NCBI GenBank assembly: GCA_050304855.1
Contig: JBNLEI010000003.1
Span: 1 to 47,885 of the forward strand
Length of the DNA: 47,885 nt
Direction of reading: 5' to 3'
Origin: Methylomarinum sp050304855
GTDB taxonomy: Bacteria; Pseudomonadota; Gammaproteobacteria; Methylococcales; Methylomonadaceae
Positions 25,871 through 34,085 of this stretch are shown piece after piece. The notes below the pieces were generated by a model. It made no database searches, had not been told where the DNA came from, and worked only from the letters and a program-made list of their open reading frames with translations. The translations under genes and the position numbers were made by a program. Position 1 is the first letter of the stretch, and each line of letters opens with the position of its first letter.

Positions 25871-26668
25871 ATGACAGACACACCCGACATCCTGAAAAAA
25901 ATCCTCGAAACTAAAGTGGATGAAGTCGAAAAACGCAAAGCTAAAAATTCGGTTGCCGTACTGAAAGAAATTGCCGGGGGAGTGGAATCTCCGCGCGGTT
26001 TTTACCAAGCTCTAAAAAATAAAGCGGATTCCAAGAAACCGGCCATTATTGCCGAAGTCAAAAAGGCTTCACCCAGCCAAGGCGTAATCCGCGAGGATTT
26101 CCGTCCTGTCGAAATCGCTCAGGACTATGCGATGAACGGCGCCACCTGTTTATCGGTATTGACGGATAAAGAATATTTTCAGGGGTCGGAAGTCTATTTG
26201 CAAATGGTCAGAGAACGTTGTCCATTACCGGTATTGCGCAAGGATTTCATGATTGACCCGTATCAGGTTTATGAAGCCCGTGCTTTAGGAGCGGATTGTA
26301 TCCTCTTGATCGTTGCCGCACTGGCCGATTCACAAATGCAGGAATTGTCCGAGATAGCCGGCGAATTAGGTATGGATGTCCTGGTTGAAGTACACGATGC
26401 GGATGAGATGCAAAGAGCATTGCAATTGGAGACCAAATTAGTCGGTGTCAATAACCGTAATTTGCGCACATTCGAAACCTCGTTGCAAACGACGCTGGAT
26501 TTAAAAGATATGATGCCGGAAGATCGCTTGATCGTCACGGAGAGTGGCATTCATACACCTGAAGATGTAAAACTGATGACCGATAACGGCATTTATACGT
26601 TTCTGGTGGGTGAAGCATTCATGCGCGCCGAATTTCCGGGTCAAAAAATGCGCGAATTGTTTTTTTAG
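25871..26668 (+). CDS. trpC: Indole-3-glycerol phosphate synthase
   Basis: 265 residues, monofunctional (not fused to TrpF as in E. coli). Cyclises CdRP to indole-3-glycerol phosphate in a TIM barrel. Motifs are AIIAEVKKASPSQGVIR (catalytic Lys), LSVLTDKEYFQGS, PVLRKDFMIDPYQVYEARA, GVNNRNLRTF and ESGIHTPEDV. trpF, trpB and trpA are not in this window. Last gene of the trp block; a candidate terminator follows. Confidence 0.97.
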   Translation: MTDTPDILKKILETKVDEVEKRKAKNSVAVLKEIAGGVESPRGFYQALKNKADSKKPAIIAEVKKASPSQGVIREDFRPVEIAQDYAMNGATCLSVLTDKEYFQGSEVYLQMVRERCPLPVLRKDFMIDPYQVYEARALGADCILLIVAALADSQMQELSEIAGELGMDVLVEVHDADEMQRALQLETKLVGVNNRNLRTFETSLQTTLDLKDMMPEDRLIVTESGIHTPEDVKLMTDNGIYTFLVGEAFMRAEFPGQKMRELFF

Positions 26669-26689
26669 GGTTTGCCGATCCGATAATCG

Positions 26690-26735
26690 AAGCGAAGGAC
26701 ACATTGGAATCCGCTTCGCATATTGTTATTTTTAG
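26690..26735 (+). terminator. Candidate terminator after trpC
   Basis: GCGAAGGA (26692-26699) can pair with TCCGCTTCGC (26710-26719), with a bulge and a short loop, and is followed by ATATTGTTATTTTT, a T-rich tail. It lies in the 106-bp gap between convergent genes. The stem is imperfect, so the call is moderate. Confidence 0.45.
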
Positions 26736-26774
26736 AGCTGTGAGCGCACTTTTCTGGTTTGTAAACGGGGGTTG

Positions 26775-27524
26775 CTATCGGGCAAAGTTAAAATCGATGC
26801 TGCCGAAGTATTTATCCAGATCGATCCGGATCGGCATGAAGTAAATGTTCATGCCGAAATCCCGCGCAGTTTTAATTACTCGGTTGGAAAATGCGATATT
26901 CCATTCGTAATCAGGTCTGAAGTCGATAGGAAACTGAACTTTGTTTTTAACTTCCCAATAATGCATCGACGATTCGGTCGTGATCGGACTTAGGCCAATA
27001 TAAGTTTCAAATTCTTGCATCTGTTCGGCATAAATTTCAATCATTCGAATATCGTAGAAGGGCTGTGAAAAAAAGCCGTCTGCCCCGGCATCGGCTTTGC
27101 ACTTGGTATAATTGCATTCGTCTTGCACCCCGCTGCGGTGCGGATCGAATCCTGCATAGACGCGGATGTCGGAAAATTGTTGCTTGACTGCGCGTATTAA
27201 ATCCAGCACGTTGGTTTTGTGAAAGCTGCGTTTCAGACCCTCCGGAGGATCGCCCGAAACCAACAGAATGCTATCAAGTTCGTTTTGCTCGATAATACGA
27301 AATATTTCACCGGATTTGAGATCGAAATCGATAGCCCTGAAATGCGGTACGAACCGGTGTTTACTGCGGTCTATCCGACTTCCGGTTTCCCAACTGCGAA
27401 TATCGAAGCGCTGGATGTCGGGAACATTGATCAATTGAATGGACGAACCTAAGGATTGGACAAAATGGTATTGTTCCGCAAAAGCCTGTTCGTTGCGGGG
27501 AACAATTTCAAAAGAAATTTTCAT
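26775..27524 (-). CDS. Short methylenetetrahydrofolate-reductase-like protein
   Basis: 249 residues, shorter than the roughly 295 of MetF. The N-terminus MKISFEIVPR resembles the MetF SFEFFPP region (Glu6 matching the catalytic Glu). LLVSGDPPEG (Asp92) matches the RGD.P loop that contacts flavin in MetF. Later DVR-like VYAGFDPHRSG and KADAGADGFFSQPFYD match the substrate region. These point to an MTHFR-fold, flavin-dependent TIM barrel. It lacks some of the usual helices, so activity on 5,10-methylene-THF is not certain; a role in one-carbon metabolism is inference. Not obviously linked to neighbours. Confidence 0.72.
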   Translation of the reverse strand: MKISFEIVPRNEQAFAEQYHFVQSLGSSIQLINVPDIQRFDIRSWETGSRIDRSKHRFVPHFRAIDFDLKSGEIFRIIEQNELDSILLVSGDPPEGLKRSFHKTNVLDLIRAVKQQFSDIRVYAGFDPHRSGVQDECNYTKCKADAGADGFFSQPFYDIRMIEIYAEQMQEFETYIGLSPITTESSMHYWEVKNKVQFPIDFRPDYEWNIAFSNRVIKTARDFGMNIYFMPIRIDLDKYFGSIDFNFAR

Positions 27525-27662
27525 GAATAAGCGTAATGATTAGGGCTTTAAAACGGCACTATTGTATCGAATCCGCGCGTAAATAGGTTACTATTGAGAT
27601 CTTTAATTGACGACAGCAGTGAACAAAACAACTGGTCGTTGTCCTGAGGAGGTTGTACCACT

Positions 27663-27785
27663 ATGAGTTTTGGCACGTTAAGCAAAATATTTTTGTTGCT
27701 GATTTGGCCGCTGTTGTTTGTGGCCATTTCCTATTTCAGAGATAAAGAAAAGTTTAAGCAACGTTTAAAAAACTTCAAATGGTGA
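27663..27785 (+). CDS. 40-residue single-pass membrane protein
   Basis: MSFGTLSKIFLLLIWPLLFV begins a 40-residue chain with one hydrophobic helix (about 8-24) and a basic, Lys-rich tail (DKEKFKQRLKNFKW). AGGAGG 10 bp before ATG 27663 is a strong Shine-Dalgarno sequence, which is what convinces me it is real. It lies in the gap between the divergent MTHFR-like gene and the histidine kinase end, and is too small for usual gene callers. Function unknown; positively charged tail would be cytosolic. Confidence 0.55.
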   Translation: MSFGTLSKIFLLLIWPLLFVAISYFRDKEKFKQRLKNFKW

Positions 27786-27801
27786 CCAAAGATCCGTTTG
27801 A

Positions 27802-29250
27802 TCAAGTTTGGGTTTTTGCCAATAACGGCGCTTTATCCGATTTCACCCTGATGGGACTGGAGGTAGGTAAAGCAAAGACGACCAGGGCGTAGAGCCCGCC
27901 CAATTTGGATCTGGAAAAATGGATCTCGGCTTCGTGAATGGTCGCGATACGTTTCACAATAGAGAGTCCCAAACCACTTCCTTCCGCGTGATGGGCGGTT
28001 TCGACGCAACGGAAAAAGCGTTGAGTCAGCCGCTCCCGGTCCACATCATTGATACCCGGCCCGTTGTCTTCAACACTGAACCATAATTCGTTTTTTTCAC
28101 GAGTACAACGGATTCTGACTTTTCCGTTTTGCGGTGAATATTTCACGGCATTTTCAATCAAGTTTCTAAGTAATACATTAATCAGCTCGATGTTACCGGT
28201 AATTTTTAAGGTTTCGGTATGTTGAAATTCGATTTCGGTATTTTTCCGGTGTGCTAGCGGTTCTATTTCGCTGATGACATTGATGATTTCCTGGTTGATA
28301 TTGATTCCCAATCGGGTCAGATTTTCGGTCTGATTTTGTATTCTCGACAGCGTCAATAATTGCTGAACCATTCTTGTCATGCGCTGGACAGCTTGTTGCG
28401 CTTTGTTGAGCGCCTGATTGCGCATGTTCTCGTCTCGGGTTTTCTGGGCGACTTGAACTTGGGTTAAAAGGCCTGCTAAAGGCGTACGCAATTCGTGGGA
28501 GGCATCGGAGGTGAAGTTGCGCTCGTTTTCAAAGGCCTGCTCAAGCTGGGCGAACAATGTGTTCAATTCCTTAACCACCGGTATAATTTCTTCGGGCAGT
28601 CCGTTTAGTGGCAACGGTTCTAGATAGCCGGCCTCACGCCTGGCCAGCTGTTCGGTCAGATGATTGACGGGAGCCAGAGTAAGACTGACGATAATCCATA
28701 TCATGACGCCTAGAACCGGTAGTCCGAACAGGAAAATTTGCTGTAGCTGTCGAGCGATATCATGGGTAATGGCTTCGCGTACGTCTTCACGTTGGCCGAC
28801 ATGGATAATATATTCGCCGTTATGGTTGGCGATGCTGAAAACGTACCAGAGATGTTCGTCTATTGTGGTGTGGCTATAGCCATTTCGTGATGAGGATAAG
28901 GCGAATTTTGGCGCGCTTTCCGAGCGTAGGATCAGACCGTCTTCCACCGACCATAATTGAAAAGCGATTTTGCCGGCGTATTTATAAGCTAGGTTATGAG
29001 TATGGAGCAGATTAGAGGTATGTTCAGGATCCCAATGTTCCGAAAGCGATCCCTCATGTAACATGCTTTCGACAAAGGCGTGCAAAACCCCTGCCGATTG
29101 CGCCAGCTCGGCCCTGAATAATTTGGCGACTTCCTGCTGGCTTTCCTTATAACTGATGAAAGCCGTTGCACCCCAGGTGATGACAGTGACCAGAAGCAGA
29201 TAATACAGTAGCTTTTTTTTTAACGAATTCGGTAACAGGCGGATCTTCAT
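27802..29250 (-). CDS. Two-component sensor histidine kinase (QseC/PmrB-like)
   Basis: 482 residues. One membrane helix near 14-32, a periplasmic domain of about 140 residues, a second helix near 172-193, a HAMP-like linker, then the HisKA domain with the phospho-acceptor His252 in SDASHELRTPLAG. The ATPase domain shows LLRNLIENAVKYSP (N box), DNGPGIND (G1) and EGSGLGLSIVKRIA (G2). This is the EnvZ/PmrB/QseC kind of kinase. What it senses cannot be read. Its partner regulator lies 17 bp upstream and they are almost certainly co-transcribed. Confidence 0.93.
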   Translation of the reverse strand: MKIRLLPNSLKKKLLYYLLLVTVITWGATAFISYKESQQEVAKLFRAELAQSAGVLHAFVESMLHEGSLSEHWDPEHTSNLLHTHNLAYKYAGKIAFQLWSVEDGLILRSESAPKFALSSSRNGYSHTTIDEHLWYVFSIANHNGEYIIHVGQREDVREAITHDIARQLQQIFLFGLPVLGVMIWIIVSLTLAPVNHLTEQLARREAGYLEPLPLNGLPEEIIPVVKELNTLFAQLEQAFENERNFTSDASHELRTPLAGLLTQVQVAQKTRDENMRNQALNKAQQAVQRMTRMVQQLLTLSRIQNQTENLTRLGININQEIINVISEIEPLAHRKNTEIEFQHTETLKITGNIELINVLLRNLIENAVKYSPQNGKVRIRCTREKNELWFSVEDNGPGINDVDRERLTQRFFRCVETAHHAEGSGLGLSIVKRIATIHEAEIHFSRSKLGGLYALVVFALPTSSPIRVKSDKAPLLAKTQT

Positions 29251-29267
29251 GACGCTAACAAAATGGC

Positions 29268-29927
29268 TTAGTTTTCGTCAATGATATAGCCAACACCCCG
29301 AATGGTTCGAATTAATTTACTGTCCAATTTTTTACGCAAATGATGAATGTGCACTTCCACCGTATTACTTTCGATTTCGGAATTCCAGGCATATAAGGTT
29401 TCCTCCAGACGTGTGCGCGAAGAAACCTGGCCGATATGATTCATTAGAAAACTGAGAATTTCAAATTCTTTTTGGGAAAGTTCGATAAGCTGGTCATTGT
29501 AATACACTTGGTGAGAGGCAGGATCCAATTTTACCCCTTTGTGTTCGATTAGCGGCATTTTGCCGACATCATGACGGCGATAGAGGGCTCTGAGCCGGGC
29601 GCAGACCTCGGCTAAATCAAACGGTTTGACGACAAAATCATCGGCCCCGCTGTCCAGGCCTTTAACTCGGTCTTTGATCGTGTCTTTGGCGGTTAAAACC
29701 AGTACGGGTGTCAAATCTTTTCGCTTACGCATTTCTTCCAGAATGTGAATGCCGTTCATTCTCGGGAGATTCAGGTCCAGGACCATCAGTTCATAGGTAT
29801 TGGTTTGCAACGCTTCATCAGCCAATTTGCCATCGGTAACCCAGTCGACGGCATAGCCCTCCATGGACAAGCCGGCTTTCAAACCGTCGCCAAGAATTTC
29901 ATCATCTTCAACCAGTAGTAATCGCAT
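29268..29927 (-). CDS. OmpR-family response regulator (PmrA/QseB-like)
   Basis: 219 residues. Receiver domain with acidic pocket (VEDDE), phosphorylation site Asp51 in MVLDLNLPRMNG, Thr in VLTAKD and Lys in VVKPFDLAEV. A winged-helix DNA-binding domain follows (LSQKEFEILSFLM, SSRTRLEETLY, TVEVHIHHLRKKL). PmrA/QseB/BasR subfamily. First gene of the operon with the kinase. A set of TTAA half-sites spaced 11 bp lies upstream, matching the subfamily's known direct-repeat operators, so autoregulation is likely. Confidence 0.95.
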   Translation of the reverse strand: MRLLLVEDDEILGDGLKAGLSMEGYAVDWVTDGKLADEALQTNTYELMVLDLNLPRMNGIHILEEMRKRKDLTPVLVLTAKDTIKDRVKGLDSGADDFVVKPFDLAEVCARLRALYRRHDVGKMPLIEHKGVKLDPASHQVYYNDQLIELSQKEFEILSFLMNHIGQVSSRTRLEETLYAWNSEIESNTVEVHIHHLRKKLDSKLIRTIRGVGYIIDEN

Positions 29928-30344
29928 AATATTTATTTGGTTATGTTACGTAGCCAACAATCCGGTTTGGAAAATAGTATCGACCGATTGTTGTTAATTA
30001 TTTCGAGCAAAAGTTAACTTTTCGAAGATATAAGAGGAAGATTAAGAAGGCCTTAAAGGTGGGTTAATCAATTGACTTATAAATACAATCAGCCTGATTA
30101 TTGCCACTTTCGCCGATGAGCTTTAACTATGTCGATAACGGGAGTTCAACACGAAGTCGTTGCTTTGACCGGACACCTGATGGGCAAACGCATAGTTGCA
30201 TTTGATGGTACTGGCCGATGGTTGATTTTTTAAAGCATTACCTTGATCGATCGTGAAAGCGGTAAAATATTTTTACTCAGGCACAATAGTTTACCACTTT
30301 TGCCTCTAATTGCGTTAGATTAAGGACACTTATCTTAAGAACGA
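29928..30344. other. 417-bp intergenic region with regulator operator
   Basis: No gene I can support. It contains the 14-bp palindrome AAAAGTTAACTTTT (30009-30022), the phased TTAA half-sites (30042-30067) and, further right, AT-rich sequence. A 35-codon frame from 30129 lacks a ribosome binding site. The left end holds the promoter for the regulator-kinase operon. Confidence 0.5.
30028..30067 (-). promoter_or_regulatory. Phased TTAA operator and promoter of the two-component operon
   Basis: TTAA occurs at 30042-30045, 30053-30056 and 30064-30067, exactly 11 bp apart. On the minus strand the first two halves read TTTAAG-N5-CTTAAT, matching the PmrA-box pattern YTTAAK-N5-YTTAAK. A -10-like TTATAT (30033-30028) lies 7 bp downstream, so the box would replace the -35 element, as in activated promoters of this class. 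The pattern is seen; regulation by the adjacent regulator is inferred. Confidence 0.65.
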
Positions 30345-30788
30345 TTATGTGATTTTTTCGACTTCGAGAATAGTGCCGTTTACGGCGATAACCTTAACTT
30401 TCGTACCGTGCGGACAGTCTTCTCCCTGAACCTTCCAGATACTGTCGTCGACCTTGATTTTTCCTTGTCCGTTATCAATCGCTTCAACCAGTGTAAATGT
30501 TCTTCCGACGTATTGGGCGCCTCTTTTATTCAATAAAGGATGGTCGGTCGGTTGTGGATGTAAACTGAAGTAATGTCGCCATATCAATATGGAAACAAAA
30601 GAAAGCACCGAAAAAATCAGCAATTGGATTTCCAGGCTGGTACTTGGGAACAGGAACAGGACGGAACCCGTGATCAGGCCGGCTATCGCCATCCACAAGA
30701 AAAAGAAGCCTGGCGCCAGAACCTCGATAGCTAACAGCCCCAGAGACAATACCCACCAATACCAGAAGACGATTTCAAACTCGGTCAT
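30345..30788 (-). CDS. ybbJ: NfeD-family membrane protein (YbbJ-like)
   Basis: 147 residues. Three hydrophobic helices (about 7-24, 30-47 and 52-68) precede a C-terminal OB-fold NfeD domain of about 60 residues with YVGRTFTLVEAIDNGQGKIKVDDSIWKVQGED. NfeD proteins partner with SPFH proteins in membrane microdomains; E. coli ybbJ sits beside qmcA likewise. The start overlaps the qmcA stop by 4 bp, so the proteins are made together. Confidence 0.9.
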   Translation of the reverse strand: MTEFEIVFWYWWVLSLGLLAIEVLAPGFFFLWMAIAGLITGSVLFLFPSTSLEIQLLIFSVLSFVSILIWRHYFSLHPQPTDHPLLNKRGAQYVGRTFTLVEAIDNGQGKIKVDDSIWKVQGEDCPHGTKVKVIAVNGTILEVEKIT

Positions 30789-31711
30789 ATTTTACCTTTT
30801 TTGGACAGAGCTTCCTTGGCCAATTCGGTAATGCCGCCCAGTGCGCCGATGACGTTGGAGGCTTCCAGCGGCATCAGTATCAGTTTGCTGTTATCGGCGC
30901 TGGCAATGTCTTTTAAGGATTCCACGTATTTTTGCGCAACGAAGTAATTGATCGCCTGCACGTCACCCTGGGCAATCGCTTCCGACACCATGGTGGTGGC
31001 GCGGGCTTCCGCTTCGGCCAGACGTTCCCTGGCTTCTGCGTCGCGAAATGCCGCTTCCCGGCGCCCTTCCGCATCGAGAATGGCAGCCTGTTTTTCGCCG
31101 TCGGCACGCAGAATCTCTGCTTGTTTATGGCCTTCGGCTTCTAAAATGGCTGCACGCTTTTCCCGTTCGGCTTTCATTTGCCGGGCCATCGATTCGACCA
31201 AGTCGCGAGGCGGTTCGATATCCTTAATTTCGATGCGGGTCACCTTAATACCCCAGGGCGTTGTGGCGTCGTCCACCACACTTAACAAGCGGGCGTTTAT
31301 GTCGTCGCGGCGAGAAAGTAGTTCGTCCAGATCCATCGACCCCATCACGGTACGGATATTGGTCATGACCAGATTAATGATCGCATGATCTAAGTTGTTG
31401 ACTTCGTATGCGGCTTTGGCGGAATCCATGATCTGGTAAAAAACCACGCCATCCACTCTGACCATGGCATTGTCCTTGGTAATAACCTCCTGAGACGGTA
31501 CGTCCAGTACCTGCTCCATGACAGTCAGTTTTCGGCCGATTCGGTCGACGATCGGTACGATGATATTTAGGCCGGGCGTCAGGGTGCCGGTATATCTGCC
31601 GAAGCGTTCGACCGTGAATTCCATGCCTTGGGGCACAGATTTGACACTCATGAATACCATCAATATCGCGAAAATAAATAGTGCGGTCACGAATATGCCG
31701 AAGCCTGTCAT
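30785..31711 (-). CDS. qmcA: SPFH/stomatin-family protein QmcA
   Basis: 308 residues. An N-terminal membrane helix (IFVTALFIFAILMVFMS) precedes the SPFH domain (VPQGMEFTVERFGRYTGTLTPGLN, then DVPSQEVITKDNAMVRVDG). A long Ala/Glu-rich coiled coil follows (about 175-245), ending in a hydrophobic C-terminal region. These proteins form ring-like cages in the inner membrane, in E. coli around FtsH. It forms an operon with the NfeD partner downstream. Divergent from the small membrane gene at 31833. Confidence 0.93.
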   Translation of the reverse strand: MTGFGIFVTALFIFAILMVFMSVKSVPQGMEFTVERFGRYTGTLTPGLNIIVPIVDRIGRKLTVMEQVLDVPSQEVITKDNAMVRVDGVVFYQIMDSAKAAYEVNNLDHAIINLVMTNIRTVMGSMDLDELLSRRDDINARLLSVVDDATTPWGIKVTRIEIKDIEPPRDLVESMARQMKAEREKRAAILEAEGHKQAEILRADGEKQAAILDAEGRREAAFRDAEARERLAEAEARATTMVSEAIAQGDVQAINYFVAQKYVESLKDIASADNSKLILMPLEASNVIGALGGITELAKEALSKKGKI

Positions 31712-31832
31712 AGTCTTTCCTCGTTGGTTGCCATACCGAATAAAGTCAAAAATAAGTTATATGTATTGCAAACTGGTATCCGACTAATAATAATGTATAT
31801 TTTTTAAAATGTAAGTTTACGGGTTAATAGGC

Positions 31833-32117
31833 ATGATTACAGCGGGTATTAATATACTTCTCGTCTCGGTTCTGATTTTGATTATCGGACTGATCAATCC
31901 AAAATGGTTGTTAGTGTGGATAGATAAACCGGGGAGAATGCCTATAATACTGATAGCGTCGGTGTTATTTATGATCGGAATGACTTTGTTCGGCGAAGGG
32001 ACCAAACGTAAGCAAGAGGTAGTGGCGGACAAGCCGGCAGAACAGCAACAGGCTGAGCCAAAACAGGTAGCACCGAAAAAAACCGCTATTCCTTCCGCCC
32101 AGGAATTGTTGAAATAA
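31833..32117 (+). CDS. Small membrane protein with charged Pro/Gln-rich tail
   Basis: 94 residues. Two hydrophobic helices (about 5-20 and 36-53) joined by KWLLVWIDKPGRM, then a cytosolic or periplasmic tail rich in Lys, Glu, Gln and Pro (KPAEQQQAEPKQVAPKK). I do not recognise a named family. Its own promoter must lie in the 121-bp divergent gap with qmcA. It ends 5 bp from the end of the convergent tgpA gene. Confidence 0.7.
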   Translation: MITAGINILLVSVLILIIGLINPKWLLVWIDKPGRMPIILIASVLFMIGMTLFGEGTKRKQEVVADKPAEQQQAEPKQVAPKKTAIPSAQELLK

Positions 32118-32122
32118 GCCGG

Positions 32123-34078
32123 TTAAGAGTTGGAGATTTTAAAGCGACTGATCAGTTGTTTTAACTCCCGCAAATCCTGGGCATCGGCACCAGGTTGATA
32201 GCGCAATTTAATAAGCAGTGTGGTGATACGGTCGATTTGTTCCGCCGCTTGCGGCAAATCTTGTTTGACGCGTAGGGCGAAATGTTGGGGACCTTCTCCG
32301 ATCTCAATTATTAGTCCCCCTTGTTGGGCTATTTTGCGGCAAAACTGTTGGTATAACTTCAGGGAAGGGTCGGCTGCCGATGGTTTGTTTCTTAAAATCA
32401 GCCACGCTAAAAGCGCTGATACCAGGGTTATGCCTCCGATCAACCAGAGTGCCAGCGATTTGAGATTATCGATGCCTAGCGAAGAAAGAAATTTGGACTG
32501 ACTGGCGTTGTTATAGTTAATGACCCAGCGTTGCCAATTGTAATCGATACTGTTCCATAATTGATGGCCGCGTTTCAACCAGCTCATCGCTCCGCTGGTA
32601 TTGAAAGCGGTAAAATTGACTTCGCCGGTTGCGATTTGTCGGTCGATATCCACGCTGTTCTCCACGCGCTCGGGCGCGATCGCCGCCGTCGGATCGACGC
32701 GGATCCAGCCTTTTTCTTTCAGCCAAACTTCGGTCCAGGCATGAGCGTCGGCTTGTCTAACCTCGAGAAAGCCACCGACTTGATTGAATTCACCGCCCTG
32801 ATAGCCGCTGACCACCCTGGCAGGAATTCCGGCCGTCCGCATTAAATAGACAAAGGCGGTGGCATAATGGCTACAGAAACCACGACGGTTTTCGAACAGA
32901 AAAGTTTCGATCGGGCTTTCTTCCATCAGATCCGGTGTCAACGTGTAGTGGAAGTTTTCGGTGCGGAAGTGATTCAACAGCCGCTCAATAAATTTTTCCG
33001 GTTCGCCGTCGAATCCCTTCAATCGTTCGACCAGAGTTTTGATTCTGGTTGAAGGCTGATCGGGTAATTGCATGTTATCGTTGTATTCGGTTCGAGTGAG
33101 ATAGCCGGTGTTGTATCGAGGATAGGAAAGGACGTGATATTCCATCCTTTCTTCCGGGTCTTTGGAGGTGATCAGTTGGTAAAAGCTGTTACGTTTTAAT
33201 TTTTTGTCATAGTCGGCAGGCATGTCCAAGGCATATACCCATTTCTGATTCTGCGGCTCCATCATCAGCGTGTATCGATAAGCTTTGCCGCTGAAGCGAA
33301 TCCGATCCATCACATCTTCGAATGAACGGTTCGGACTTTCCTGCCATCGTTTGCCGTCGGTCTGCGAAAAAACCGGGCCGCGCCAATAACGTTGGGCGGG
33401 AGGAGGAATTTCACCGTGGAATTTTACCCTGAACGCCAACTCGTCCGACAAACCTAGCTGGCTGATAGTGCCTGGTTCCAGCGTATCGCTTAGACCGGTT
33501 CTGGCGCGATGCTTGTCCTCGAACATCATCCAGCGCGGTGCTTCGATGCGAGGAAATAAAATAAAAATGATGATGGCTAACGGTAATGCCTGAGCGATGA
33601 TGCTTACCGCTGTCTTCAATGCGGCAATCGTCTGAAATTGTCGGCTGTTAATCGCCACCAGGGTGACGAGCAGCATGCAACAGACGAATAGCGTGTATAA
33701 AGACATGAGAATGCTTTGCTGAAACAGAAATAGGGAGGCGGCGACGATAAAGGCCAGATAATTGATCAAATAAATTTCGCGGGAGGATTTGATTTCCAGA
33801 AGTTTCAGGCCCAACGCGGTAAGGAACAACGCAGTACCGGCATCCCTCCCCAGTATCCCCCGATGTTGAGTGTATAGCAGGCCGACGCCTACAATCGTCA
33901 GCAGCAATAGCGCCGCAGTATTCGGTAGCCATTTGTTTTTCCAGATTCCGACAAACCGCCAACACCATAACAGGCAAAAATAGCCGAATATCGGAAGCGG
34001 GAGATTGTCGGCATGCGGTAAACTGATCAAGCCGATTGAGATCAACAGAAAAATCAGTATCGGTCTGTTTATTTCCAT
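32123..34078 (-). CDS. tgpA: TgpA-type membrane transglutaminase-like protein
   Basis: 651 residues. The N-terminal DUF3488 part has about six helices in the first 175 residues. The periplasmic transglutaminase-like domain carries the Cys/His/Asp triad: Cys402 in RGFCSHYA, His446 in DAHAWTEVW, Asp462 in VDPTAA. A C-terminal helix (about 553-576) and a cytosolic domain follow. In Pseudomonas aeruginosa TgpA is essential and has periplasmic transglutaminase activity. It is the last gene of moxR-DUF58-tgpA, a common trio. Confidence 0.93.
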   Translation of the reverse strand: MEINRPILIFLLISIGLISLPHADNLPLPIFGYFCLLWCWRFVGIWKNKWLPNTAALLLLTIVGVGLLYTQHRGILGRDAGTALFLTALGLKLLEIKSSREIYLINYLAFIVAASLFLFQQSILMSLYTLFVCCMLLVTLVAINSRQFQTIAALKTAVSIIAQALPLAIIIFILFPRIEAPRWMMFEDKHRARTGLSDTLEPGTISQLGLSDELAFRVKFHGEIPPPAQRYWRGPVFSQTDGKRWQESPNRSFEDVMDRIRFSGKAYRYTLMMEPQNQKWVYALDMPADYDKKLKRNSFYQLITSKDPEERMEYHVLSYPRYNTGYLTRTEYNDNMQLPDQPSTRIKTLVERLKGFDGEPEKFIERLLNHFRTENFHYTLTPDLMEESPIETFLFENRRGFCSHYATAFVYLMRTAGIPARVVSGYQGGEFNQVGGFLEVRQADAHAWTEVWLKEKGWIRVDPTAAIAPERVENSVDIDRQIATGEVNFTAFNTSGAMSWLKRGHQLWNSIDYNWQRWVINYNNASQSKFLSSLGIDNLKSLALWLIGGITLVSALLAWLILRNKPSAADPSLKLYQQFCRKIAQQGGLIIEIGEGPQHFALRVKQDLPQAAEQIDRITTLLIKLRYQPGADAQDLRELKQLISRFKISNS

Positions 34079-34085
34079 GATGCAG

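Noticed and set aside
30129..30236. A 35-codon plus-strand frame upstream of the regulator operon
   Set aside because: No Shine-Dalgarno sequence and no recognisable pattern; lies in AT-rich spacer.
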